A stretch of DNA of 64,000 nt from assembly GCF_006874475.1 (NCBI RefSeq), contig NZ_VIRM01000025.1:55873-119872 (forward strand), written 5' to 3'. How positions within the stretch are numbered: the stretch's first letter is position 1; every line of letters begins with the position of its first letter. The notes beneath the pieces were generated by a model. The model was not told where the DNA came from and searched no databases. It saw only the letters and a list, made by a program, of their open reading frames with translations. The position numbers and the translations under genes were made by a program. This DNA is from Microbispora hainanensis. GTDB taxonomy: Bacteria > Actinomycetota > Actinomycetes > Streptosporangiales > Streptosporangiaceae. This document shows, in pieces, positions 37,767 through 44,983 of the stretch.

Positions 37767-38433
37767 CGATGCCGCGCCAGCGCCTGACGAGGCCCGGGTC
37801 GACCGGCTCCTGCCACGAGCCCCGTACGGCGGTGCCCACGTGGAAGGCGCGGACGCCGTAGTCGAGCAGCACCGGCACGTGCTCCTCGCGCAGGCCGCCG
37901 CCGGCGAGCACGAGCGAGGCGTCCCCCGCCTCGGCCCGCGCGCGTAACACGCCGAGGCCGCTGCCGACCCCCTCGGGCAAGCCCGACGTGAGGACGGTCG
38001 CCAGGTTCGGCAGCAGCCGTACGGCACGCCAGGCGGCCCGGACGTCGGCGGCGTTGTCCACGGCGCGGTGGAAGGTCCAGGGCAGCGGCGAGACCGCGTG
38101 GATCAGCGCGTCCGTCGCCTCCCTGTCGACCGACCCGTCCTCGGACAGGAAGCCGAAGACGAAGCCCGCCGCGCCGGCCTCGGCGAGTTCCTTGACGTGG
38201 CCGCGCAGCCGGTCGAGCTCCTCCGGGGTCACGGTGAACCCGGCGTTGCAGCGGAGCATGACCATCTGCGGCAGCCCGCACTCGCGCGCGATCGCCGCGA
38301 CGAGGTCCGCCGAGGGGGTGAGCCCGCCCACGTCCATGCCGGACACGATTTCCAGGCGGTCCGCTCCGCCCTCCTCGGCGGCCACGGCGTCACGCACGTC
38401 GAGCGCGATCACTTCAAGGAGGGATCCCGTCAT
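37753..38433 (-). CDS. cutC: CutC family protein
   Basis: 226 residues, TIM-barrel CutC family. LEVIALDVRDAVAAEEGGADRLEIVSGMDVGGLTPS opens the protein, with GFVFGFLSEDGSVD and the conserved FHRAVDNAADV following. The GGGLREEHVPVLLDYGVRAFHVGTAVR motif is near the end. The family was named for copper homeostasis in E. coli, but the direct role is disputed and a sugar-phosphate or aldolase-like activity is possible. No ribosome site precedes ATG 38433; TACTGT seven bases upstream suggests a leaderless start. Confidence 0.93.
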   Translation of the reverse strand: MTGSLLEVIALDVRDAVAAEEGGADRLEIVSGMDVGGLTPSADLVAAIARECGLPQMVMLRCNAGFTVTPEELDRLRGHVKELAEAGAAGFVFGFLSEDGSVDREATDALIHAVSPLPWTFHRAVDNAADVRAAWRAVRLLPNLATVLTSGLPEGVGSGLGVLRARAEAGDASLVLAGGGLREEHVPVLLDYGVRAFHVGTAVRGSWQEPVDPGLVRRWRGIVDRV

Positions 38434-38499
38434 GAAGTGAACAGTATCCGGTCCCTTTGCGGGGCCTCACGGCATCCGCCCTGTTCAGCACTCGATCAA

Positions 38500-39138
38500 C
38501 TAGTTGTGAGCGGTGATGTCAAGAACTCTCCAGGCTTGCACCGCATGTCCCGAGCGCTGGGCCGGCACCACCGGCGTGTGCTGATGGGACGGCGCGGCCG
38601 GGATCGCGGCGCTGGCGTCCCGCTCGAACAGCGCGCCGGAGGCGCGGTGCGGCAGGTCGACGGTGCGGACGTGCCGGAAGCCCGCCTTCCTGTAGTACGC
38701 CTGCAGGCGGGCGTTGTCCTTGGCGCAGTCCAGCCGCAGGTAGGGCCGGTCGTGCGCGGCGGCCCGCAGGGCGGCCCAGTCGAGCAGCACCTCCCCCAGG
38801 CCCTGGCCCGAGCAGGTCCTGCTCACGGCGAGCTTGTGGACGTAGAGCGCGTCGCCGGGGCGGTCGGCGGGGGTCCAGAACTCGGCGTCGGCATGGCCGT
38901 CCACGGCGATCGTGGCGGCCGGCGCCGGCGAACCGTCGTCCAGGAGGTACATGACGCCCGCGCCGATGAGCGGTTCGATGCGCTCGGCGGGAAAGCCCCC
39001 GGCGGGCCACTGCCGGACGCCGAGGCCGTTCAGCCACCCGGCGGTGCGCGTCAGCAGGGCGAGGACCCCCTCCAGGTCGGCCGGGGTGGCGCGACGCAGC
39101 GTGAGTTCCGTAACAAGATCCAGGGTGTTCGCGGGCAT
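38500..39138 (-). CDS. GNAT family N-acetyltransferase
   Basis: 212 residues. The GNAT core includes LTLRRATPADLEGVLALLTRTAGWL, LYVHKLAVSRTCSGQGLGEVLLDWA (the acetyl-CoA pyrophosphate loop, S-G-Q-G-L-G) and LRLDCAKDNARLQAYYRKAGFRHV. A 35-residue tail beyond the GNAT fold (AAIPAAPSHQHTPVVPAQRS) is unusual. ATG 39138 follows AAAGGAA. The substrate is unknown. It is upstream of cutC on the same strand, 66 bases away. Confidence 0.9.
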   Translation of the reverse strand: MPANTLDLVTELTLRRATPADLEGVLALLTRTAGWLNGLGVRQWPAGGFPAERIEPLIGAGVMYLLDDGSPAPAATIAVDGHADAEFWTPADRPGDALYVHKLAVSRTCSGQGLGEVLLDWAALRAAAHDRPYLRLDCAKDNARLQAYYRKAGFRHVRTVDLPHRASGALFERDASAAIPAAPSHQHTPVVPAQRSGHAVQAWRVLDITAHN

Positions 39139-39315
39139 GCCTGATTCCTTTCGTGCCGACGGCGGCGATTTGATCACTGAGAGTGACGGCTGGATGCCGT
39201 ACAGCGTCCGTCCGGGAGACGGCGGACCCGGCTAGGGCGCGCGGGTTCGGCGCGGTCCCCTGCCGGGGTCAGGACGGGAATCGCGGAAGCGGCCCTCCGG
39301 AGGAGGGCCCGGCGG

Positions 39316-39350
39316 CCGGGGACGCCCGCTCAGGCCAGGGGGCGTCCGGG
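39316..39350 (-). terminator. Hairpin after the GntR gene
   Basis: GGACGCCC (39320-39327) pairs with GGGCGTCC (39340-39347), extended by flanking G/C pairs, 6 bases past the GntR stop. No U-run. Confidence 0.65.
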
Positions 39351-39355
39351 CCTCG

Positions 39356-40108
39356 TCAATGACGTTCCAGCTCGTATCGGATCAAATGCTTGTCTGCGGG
39401 CAGCACGGACACGGCGACGCGGACGGGCGTGTCGTCGGCGTCGTAGCCGACCCGGGTGTGGACGACGACCGGAGTGCCCGGCTCCAGCTGGAGCCGCGAC
39501 GACTCGTCAGAGGTCGGCATGCGGGCCGACAGGTCGTCGATCACGCGTACCTGGAGATGGCCCAACTCCTCCAGCACCCGGTTGGCTCCGCGCGTGATGT
39601 CGGCGGGCCGGGCGATCTCGGAGTCCCCCACGATCTCCAGGGGGAAGTAGGAGTCCAAGGTGTTGTACGGCTGGCCGTCAACGAAGCGCAGCCGGCGGCG
39701 CACGACGGCCAGCGCGCCGTCGGCGAGGGCGAGGCGGGTGGCCACGTCCTCGGGCGGCTCGACGATCGAGACCTCGATCCGCTGGTCCGCCGTACGCCCT
39801 TCGGAGCGGACCGCGTGCACGAACGTGTCGAAGCGCCGCCCCTCCTGGTCGTACGGGAGGAACTCGTCCTGAGGGCGCATGAGGAGCGGGCGGCGCTCGC
39901 GTACGAACGTTCCACGCCGGCGCATCCGCAGGATGAGACCCTCGTTCTCCAGCTCGCCCAGGGCCAGCCGCACGGTGTTGCGGCTGACGCCGTGTGCCTC
40001 CATGAGGTCGGCCTCGGTCGGAATCTGGTCGCCCGGCGCGAGTTCGCCCGCGTAGATGGCCCTGCGTACTTCGGCGGCCACCTGCTGGTAGAGCGACGAT
40101 CGTGCCAT
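39356..40108 (-). CDS. GntR/HutC family regulator with UTRA domain
   Basis: 250 residues. The winged helix covers residues 5-72 with YQQVAAEVRRAIYAGELAPGDQIPTEADLMEAHGVSRNTVRLALGELENEGLI. The UTRA effector domain covers about 90-245 (LRFVDGQPYNTLDSYFPLEI and RMPTSDESSRLQLEPGTPVVVHTRVGYDADDTPVRV). HutC-type regulators sense sugars, amino acids or similar ligands. ATG 40108 follows GGAAAG. A palindrome upstream is its likely autoregulatory site. The neighbouring small ORF is divergent from it. Confidence 0.93.
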   Translation of the reverse strand: MARSSLYQQVAAEVRRAIYAGELAPGDQIPTEADLMEAHGVSRNTVRLALGELENEGLILRMRRRGTFVRERRPLLMRPQDEFLPYDQEGRRFDTFVHAVRSEGRTADQRIEVSIVEPPEDVATRLALADGALAVVRRRLRFVDGQPYNTLDSYFPLEIVGDSEIARPADITRGANRVLEELGHLQVRVIDDLSARMPTSDESSRLQLEPGTPVVVHTRVGYDADDTPVRVAVSVLPADKHLIRYELERH

Positions 40109-40126
40109 CTTTCCTCAATCCACCCT

Positions 40127-40140
40127 TTTGTTCCAACAAA
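40127..40140. promoter_or_regulatory. Operator-like palindrome upstream of GntR
   Basis: TTTGTT-CC-AACAAA is a perfect 14-bp palindrome 19 bases before the GntR start. A second dyad, CCAA-ACG-TTGG, lies at 40205-40215 before the divergent small gene. Both fit GntR-type sites; binding is inferred. Confidence 0.5.
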
Positions 40141-40243
40141 TCTAGAGGATCTCGGTCTACCGGGAAACAACCCCTTGACCAGAGCCCACCCAGCCGCGCA
40201 TTATCCAAACGTTGGTACAAATCCATCCAATGGAGGTGGGCAC

Positions 40244-40519
40244 GTGAGGGCGGTCGGTGCGAGAACGCCGAACTCGCCCTGGCGCGAGCCCCCAGCCCGG
40301 ACCCACAGGGCCCGGACCCACGGAGTCCGGACCTGCAGAGTCCGGACACGCAGAGCTCAGACCTACCAGAGCGACGGGAGCGGCATGTCAGAGCTGTCGG
40401 TATCCACCGACATGACCGCCTTGTGCGGGAACGGCGTGACATGCCCGAACAAGCGGTACCACAGCGCGCCGGAGCGGCCGGTCGAGAACGGCCGCTCCCC
40501 ACAGACTCCGCGCGAATGA
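40244..40519 (+). CDS. Small Arg-rich protein with pentad repeats
   Basis: GTG 40244 follows GGAGGTGGG and opens a 91-residue frame. Residues 18-42 form five-residue repeats starting RTHRA, RTHGV, RTCRV, RTRRA and QTYQS, encoded by the 15-bp DNA repeat. The second half contains a Cys pair (ALCGNGVTCPNKRY). An internal ATG at 40385 with GGGAG upstream would give only the 44-residue second half (MSELSVSTDM...), which may be the real product. I recognise no family. A strong hairpin follows at 40573-40611. Confidence 0.4.
   Translation: MRAVGARTPNSPWREPPARTHRARTHGVRTCRVRTRRAQTYQSDGSGMSELSVSTDMTALCGNGVTCPNKRYHSAPERPVENGRSPQTPRE
40297..40371. repeat. Five degenerate 15-bp tandem repeats
   Basis: Units begin CCGGACCCACAGGGC and continue as CCGGACCCACGGAGT, CCGGACCTGCAGAGT, CCGGACACGCAGAGC and TCAGACCTACCAGAG. 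They lie inside the small Arg-rich ORF and keep its frame. Confidence 0.75.
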
Positions 40520-40572
40520 ACGAGGTCTCGACCCCAACCCTCGCCGGGGTCGAGGTCTCGCGCCGGGGCGGA

Positions 40573-40611
40573 GCGCGTCCTGGCGGGTCCCCCACGCCCG
40601 CCAGGACGCGC
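40573..40611 (+). terminator. Strong hairpin before the flavin reductase gene
   Basis: GCGCGTCCTGGCGGG and CCCGCCAGGACGCGC form a perfect 15-bp stem with a 9-base loop. A smaller stem, TCGACCCC/GGGGTCGA, lies just upstream within a pair of GAGGTCTCG direct repeats. No U-run. It probably ends the small ORF transcript, but could be a leader structure of the next gene. Confidence 0.6.
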
Positions 40612-40703
40612 CACCGTTAGCAGGCGCTGTTCGCACGCAGGGAATGCATCGGCTCCGGCCCTCCTTGACTTCAGGGGGAGGCGACCGAGGAGGCACGTGC
40701 GCG

Positions 40704-41237
40704 ATGAGCATCCCTGTGGCCCGGAAGGTCGGCCATGACGGCGCCAGGAAAATCCCGGCCGTCAATCCCCAGCATTTCAGGAACGTCCTCGGCAGGTACG
40801 CCGCCGGCGTCGTGGCCGTCACCGCCATCGACCCGGAGACCGGGGAGCCGGTCGGCCTGGCCGTCAACTCGTTCACGTCCGTGAGCCTCGATCCGCCGCT
40901 GGTGTCGTTCTGCGTCTCGCGGGCCAGCACGAGCTGGCCGCGCCTGAAGGCCGCGCCCGCCCTGTGCGTCAACGTGCTCGCCGACCACCAGCGGCAGGTG
41001 TGCGATCGGCTCGCCGTGCCCGGCGGGGACAAGTTCGCGGGCCTCTCGTGGGCGCTGTCGCCCGCCGGCGCGCCCGTGCTGGAGGGCGCGCTCGCCTGGA
41101 TCGACTGCACGGTGGACGCGGAGCACCCGGCCGGCGACCACGTGATCGTCGTCGCCCGGGTCACCGGGCTCGACCGGCACGACGACGGCGGCCCGCTGGT
41201 GTTCTTCCGCGGAAAGTACGGCGGATTCCGGGCCTGA
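40704..41237 (+). CDS. Flavin reductase-like protein (FMN-binding split barrel)
   Basis: 177 residues. The family core is FRNVLGRYAAGVVAVTAIDPETGEPVGLAVNSFTSVSLDPPLVSFCVSRASTSWP, with the conserved NSFTSVSLDPPLV flavin loop, and it ends with GPLVFFRGKYGGF. Such proteins reduce FMN with NAD(P)H and supply it to monooxygenases, or are stand-alone reductases. No monooxygenase is adjacent. ATG 40704 follows GAGGAGG at a slightly long spacing of 11 bases. The next gene, an SDR, has its own promoter. Confidence 0.93.
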   Translation: MSIPVARKVGHDGARKIPAVNPQHFRNVLGRYAAGVVAVTAIDPETGEPVGLAVNSFTSVSLDPPLVSFCVSRASTSWPRLKAAPALCVNVLADHQRQVCDRLAVPGGDKFAGLSWALSPAGAPVLEGALAWIDCTVDAEHPAGDHVIVVARVTGLDRHDDGGPLVFFRGKYGGFRA

Positions 41238-41244
41238 CGCGGGA

Positions 41245-41258
41245 ACCGACCGGTCGGT
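41245..41258. promoter_or_regulatory. TetR-type operator at the SDR promoter
   Basis: ACCGACCGGTCGGT is a perfect 14-bp palindrome of the kind bound by many actinobacterial TetR regulators. It abuts TATGCT (41258-41263), a -10 box seven bases before the leaderless ATG. A bound repressor would block the promoter. No TetR gene is adjacent. Confidence 0.65.
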
Positions 41259-41269
41259 ATGCTGCCCGC

Positions 41270-42025
41270 ATGACTCTGTTCTCGGTGGAAGGCAAGACGG
41301 TCGTCGTCACGGGCGGGTCCCGGGGCATCGGCAAGATGATCACGCGGGGGTTCCTCGACGCGGGCGCCACCGTCTACATCTCCTCACGGAAGAAGGACGA
41401 GCTGGAGGCCACGGCCGCCGAGCTGGGCTGCCACGCCGTACAGGCGGACCTGTCCACCCCCGACGGCGTCGAGACGCTGGCGCAGGCGGTGTCGGAGCGG
41501 GAGAGCCGGCTCGACGTGCTCGTCAACAACGCGGGAGCGAGCTGGGGCGCACCGCTGGAGGAGTATCCGGAGCACGCCTTCGACAAGCTCTGGAACATCA
41601 ACGTCAAGGGCGTCTTCTTCCTCACCTGCCGCTTCCTGCCCCTGCTGCGCGCCGCCGCGTCGCCCGGCGACCCGGCCCGCGTGATCAACGTGGGGTCGAT
41701 CGACGGGCTCCGGGTGCCGTTCATGGAGAACTACGCCTATTCGGCGGCCAAGGCGGGCGTCCACATGCTGACCCGGCATCTGGCCCGCCAGCTCGCCCGG
41801 GAGTCGATCACCGTCAACGCGATCGCGCCGGGGCCGTTCGAGTCGAAGATGATGGCCTTCGCGCTCGACGACCCCCAGATGCGCGGCGCGATCGAGAGCA
41901 ACGTCCCGCTGGGCCGCATCGGCAGGCCCGACGACATGGCGGGCGCCGCGATCTTCCTGGCCTCCCGGGCCGGCGCCTACCTGACCGGCACCGTGATCCC
42001 CGTCGACGGGGGCATCTCGGCCTAG
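41270..42025 (+). CDS. Short-chain dehydrogenase/reductase
   Basis: 251 residues, classical SDR. The cofactor motif is VVVTGGSRGIGKMI, then NNAG, the catalytic Ser in INVGSIDG and the Tyr/Lys pair in YAYSAAKAG. The end VTGTVIPVDGG-like segment (YLTGTVIPVDGGISA) is standard. An Arg-rich binding pocket (YISSRKKDEL) suggests NADP preference. The substrate is unknown; fatty-acid or polyol oxidoreductases are similar. The start is leaderless and under a TetR-type palindrome. Confidence 0.94.
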   Translation: MTLFSVEGKTVVVTGGSRGIGKMITRGFLDAGATVYISSRKKDELEATAAELGCHAVQADLSTPDGVETLAQAVSERESRLDVLVNNAGASWGAPLEEYPEHAFDKLWNINVKGVFFLTCRFLPLLRAAASPGDPARVINVGSIDGLRVPFMENYAYSAAKAGVHMLTRHLARQLARESITVNAIAPGPFESKMMAFALDDPQMRGAIESNVPLGRIGRPDDMAGAAIFLASRAGAYLTGTVIPVDGGISA

Positions 42026-42034
42026 CCTGTCCTC

Positions 42035-42520
42035 ATGTGGCAGGTGGCGGTGTGCGGGCCGGGCGAGTGCACCCCGCAGGAGGCCGAGGCGGCCCGCGCC
42101 GTGGGCCGCCTGCTGGCCGGGCGCGGCGCGGTCGTGCTGTGCGGCGGCTATGGCGGGGTGATGGCCGCCGCGGCGGCGGGCGCGCGGGAGGCCGGAGGCA
42201 TCGTGGTCGGCGTCCTGTCCGGCCGGGACCGCGCCGGGGCGAGCCCCGACCTCACCGTGGCCCTTCCCACCGGCCTGGGCGAGGCCCGCAACGCGCTGAT
42301 CGTGCGGGCCGCCGACGCGGTCGTCGTCGTCGGCGGCTCCTGGGGCACGCTGTCCGAGCTGGCGCTCGCCCAGCGAGGCGGCACGCCCGTGATCACCCTC
42401 GGCGGCTGGCGGGTCCTCGACGCCGAGGGCCGTCCCGTGCCCGGTCCGGTGGCCGCCGCCGATCCGGCCGACGCCGTACGGCTGGCGCTCGCCGCCGCGG
42501 AGCAGGCGCTCAGCCCTTGA
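42035..42520 (+). CDS. LOG/TIGR00725-like Rossmann-fold protein
   Basis: 161 residues. The nucleotide-binding features are VVLCGGYGGVMAAAAAGA and VVVVGGSWGTLSELALAQRGGTPVI, typical of the TIGR00725 and lysine-decarboxylase-like (LOG) superfamily. Members bind nucleotides or molybdopterin; some release cytokinins from nucleotides, but this short form lacks the full PGGxGTxxE motif (here GGSWGTLSE). It starts 9 bases after the SDR stop, so the two share a transcript. It overlaps the convergent ATP-grasp gene by 11 bases. Confidence 0.85.
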   Translation: MWQVAVCGPGECTPQEAEAARAVGRLLAGRGAVVLCGGYGGVMAAAAAGAREAGGIVVGVLSGRDRAGASPDLTVALPTGLGEARNALIVRAADAVVVVGGSWGTLSELALAQRGGTPVITLGGWRVLDAEGRPVPGPVAAADPADAVRLALAAAEQALSP

Positions 42521-43334
42521 GCATCCCGGCGAGGGTCTCGGCGAACAGGTCGGGCGCGGCCAGTTCGTGCTGCAGGAACAGGTAGGGCTCGGTGAGCTCC
42601 AGCTCGATCAGCACCGGCTCTCCGTCCGGCATCCGCACCAGGTCCACCCGGGCGTACAGCAGGGTCTCCGGCACGGCGGCCAGCACCCGCTCGGCGAGGG
42701 CGAACTGGTCGTCGTCCGGGTCGCGCAGCGTGGCGCGGTTCTCCGCGGTCTCGGCGACGCCGGCGAGCATCGGGTGCCGGCGTACGGCGTGGCTGAACTG
42801 CCCGCCGAAGTACAGCAGCGACAGCTCACCCTCCTGCTCCACGGACGGGACGTACGGCTGCACCATGACCGTGCGGCCCGCGGCGAGCAGCGTCGCCGCG
42901 TGGCTCTCGGCGGCATTCCGGTCCGCGGTGCGGATGGTGTCGCGCGCTCCCGCCGAGACGGCGGGCTTCACCACGTATTCGTCCCATTCGGGCAGGTCCG
43001 TGCCCGGCTCCGCCCAGTGCGTGGGGACGGTGGGCACGCCAAGCGTGCGCAGGTAGGTCTTGTCGGTGTTCCACTCGATCACCGGCGCCGGGTTGAACAA
43101 CCGCGTCACCGACTCCACCCGGTGGGCCCAGGCGACGAACTCGTCCCGATGGAGGATGTAGTCCCAGGGCGATCGGATCACGGCCGCGTCGAAGTCCGAC
43201 CAGTCGACGCGGGGATCCCTCCAGCTCACCGGCGAGCCCTCGATGCCGGCCCCGAGCCAGGCGGTGAGGGCGATCTCCCGCTCGTCGTCCTGCTCGGCGG
43301 CCGGATGGTCCGTGGTGACGTAGGCGACCTTCAT
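42510..43334 (-). CDS. ATP-grasp domain protein
   Basis: 274 residues resembling RimK- and glutathione-synthetase-like ATP-grasp proteins. An N-terminal pre-grasp domain (AAVIRSPWDYILHRDEFVAWAHRV) precedes the ATP-grasp core (YVVKPAVSAGARDT, VMVQPYVPSVEQEGELSLLYFGG), and the Mg-binding end is RVDLVRMPDGEPVLIELELTEPYLFL. It probably makes an amide or ester bond from an acyl phosphate; the substrates are unknown. GGGAGCGTA precedes the ATG. The 3' end overlaps the LOG-like gene. Confidence 0.88.
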   Translation of the reverse strand: MKVAYVTTDHPAAEQDDEREIALTAWLGAGIEGSPVSWRDPRVDWSDFDAAVIRSPWDYILHRDEFVAWAHRVESVTRLFNPAPVIEWNTDKTYLRTLGVPTVPTHWAEPGTDLPEWDEYVVKPAVSAGARDTIRTADRNAAESHAATLLAAGRTVMVQPYVPSVEQEGELSLLYFGGQFSHAVRRHPMLAGVAETAENRATLRDPDDDQFALAERVLAAVPETLLYARVDLVRMPDGEPVLIELELTEPYLFLQHELAAPDLFAETLAGMLKG

Positions 43335-43380
43335 TACGCTCCCATTCGCATGTCAGCAGTGACCAATGCTATGGGCAATG

Positions 43381-44886
43381 TCAGGCGAGGCCGGCGAGCA
43401 CCTCGGCCGCCGCCTGGCCGCAGACCCGGGCGGCGCCGTGCGTGGCGATGTGCACCGCGCCCAGGTCCGTACGGCCGGGCAGCCCCATCTCGACCACGAC
43501 GCCGTCCGGCCGGGCGGCCAGCAGGCTCTCCAGGAGGTCCGTCTGCCAGGGGTGCCGGTGGGCGTCCCGCACCACGATCACGAGGGGCCGGTCGGCGGCC
43601 TGGCGCAGCACCGCGCCGGCGACGCCGTTGTGCACGTCCGGCTGCCGCAGCCGGGCGACCGTGGTGCCGGGCAGCAGCTTGCCCAGCGGCTCCCCCGCGC
43701 CCCACGGCATGTCCTTGTCGATCGCCAGGTTGGTCTCCGGCGCCAGCTCCACCACGTGCGGGGCGGCCGTCAGCGGCAGCAGCCCGTCCGCGCGGTGCCG
43801 GGTCACCCGTACGGCCCGGCGGGCGGCGACCAGCCCGGCCTCGTCCTGACCGTCGTCCTGGCCGTCGTTCGAGGAGGGCGGGGCGGCCTGCGCCTGCCAG
43901 GCGGTCAGGGCGCGCACCCGCGCGGCGGCGTCGGCGAGCCGCTCCTCCGGCAGCCTGCCCTCGGTCACCGCGTCCGCGACGGCGTCGCGGATGTGCTCGT
44001 AGGTCGCCTCGTCGGCGTTCTCCCCGCCCACGCAGACCGCGTCGGCCCCGGCCGCGACCGCCATCGCGCTCGCGCCGCCCAGGCCGTACCGGCCCGACAC
44101 GGCGGCCATCTCGATGCCGTCGGTGACGATGAGGCCCTCGAAGCCCAGCTCCTCCCGCAGCAGGCCGGTGAGGACGCGGGGGCTGAGCGTGGCCGGCAGC
44201 TCCTCGTCGTACGCGGTGACCAGCAGGTGGCCGGTCATGATCGAGCGCACGCCCTCCTCGATGGCCACCCGGAACGGCCACAGCTCGACCTCGGCCAGCT
44301 CCTCGCGCGAGACCGTGACGCGCGGCACGCCGTGGTGGGAGTCGACCGACGTGTCGCCGTGCCCGGGGAAGTGCTTGGCGCAGGCCGCCACGCCGGTGGA
44401 CTGCAGGCCGCGGATCCAGGCGGCCGTGTGCCGCGCGACGAGCAGCGGATCGGCGCCGAACGACCGCAGGCCGATGACCGGATTGTCCGGATTTGAGTTG
44501 ACGTCGGCGGCCGGGGCGAAGTCGATGTTCACTCCCACCGCGCGCAGGTCCCGCCCGATGTCGCGGGCCACCCGCTCGGTCAGGTCCACGTCGTCCACGA
44601 TGCCCAGGGCGTAGTTGCCCGGCCGCGAGCTGCCCGTGCGGGCCTCCAGCCTCGTCACCTCCCCCGCCTCCTCGTCGATGCCGATCAGGATCTCGGGGTT
44701 CTCCGCGCGCAGGGCCGTGGTCAGTGCGGCGAGCTGGGCCGGGGTGTCGACGTTCCGGGAGAACAGCACCACACCGGCGAGCCCGCCGGCGAGCCGCCGC
44801 CGCACCCAGCCGGGGGCGGTGGTCCCGGTGAAGCCGGGCAACAGGACCGTGTCGGCCAGACGGAGCAGGTCAGGGCTTCGCTTCAT
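43381..44886 (-). CDS. Glycoside hydrolase family 3, NagZ-like
   Basis: 501 residues. The GH3 TIM barrel has GIDEEAGEVTRLEA and the NagZ-type loop KHFPGHGDTSVDSHH (near residue 175), whose Asp/His act as the acid-base, followed by IVTDGIEM with the nucleophile Asp. Such enzymes remove N-acetylglucosamine from chitin or peptidoglycan fragments. A C-terminal domain with Rossmann-like character is present, as in longer actinomycete forms. No signal peptide, so probably cytoplasmic. ATG 44886 or the upstream ATG 44904 can start the protein. A perfect palindrome precedes it. Confidence 0.92.
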   Translation of the reverse strand: MKRSPDLLRLADTVLLPGFTGTTAPGWVRRRLAGGLAGVVLFSRNVDTPAQLAALTTALRAENPEILIGIDEEAGEVTRLEARTGSSRPGNYALGIVDDVDLTERVARDIGRDLRAVGVNIDFAPAADVNSNPDNPVIGLRSFGADPLLVARHTAAWIRGLQSTGVAACAKHFPGHGDTSVDSHHGVPRVTVSREELAEVELWPFRVAIEEGVRSIMTGHLLVTAYDEELPATLSPRVLTGLLREELGFEGLIVTDGIEMAAVSGRYGLGGASAMAVAAGADAVCVGGENADEATYEHIRDAVADAVTEGRLPEERLADAAARVRALTAWQAQAAPPSSNDGQDDGQDEAGLVAARRAVRVTRHRADGLLPLTAAPHVVELAPETNLAIDKDMPWGAGEPLGKLLPGTTVARLRQPDVHNGVAGAVLRQAADRPLVIVVRDAHRHPWQTDLLESLLAARPDGVVVEMGLPGRTDLGAVHIATHGAARVCGQAAAEVLAGLA

Positions 44887-44927
44887 GCTGCGCCCACATG
44901 GCATCGCTCAGGCATGCCTCGCAATCT

Positions 44928-44946
44928 AATAGGAAAGTTTCCTATT
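44928..44946. promoter_or_regulatory. Perfect palindrome upstream of the GH3 gene
   Basis: AATAGGAAA-G-TTTCCTATT is a perfect 19-bp palindrome, strikingly AT-rich for this genome, 41 bases before the GH3 start. It resembles ROK-family operator sites of amino-sugar genes more than the DasR site. The regulator is not encoded nearby. Confidence 0.7.
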
Positions 44947-44983
44947 TGCTAGGGGGCGGGCCTGCGTTGTCACCCGTTTCGGA

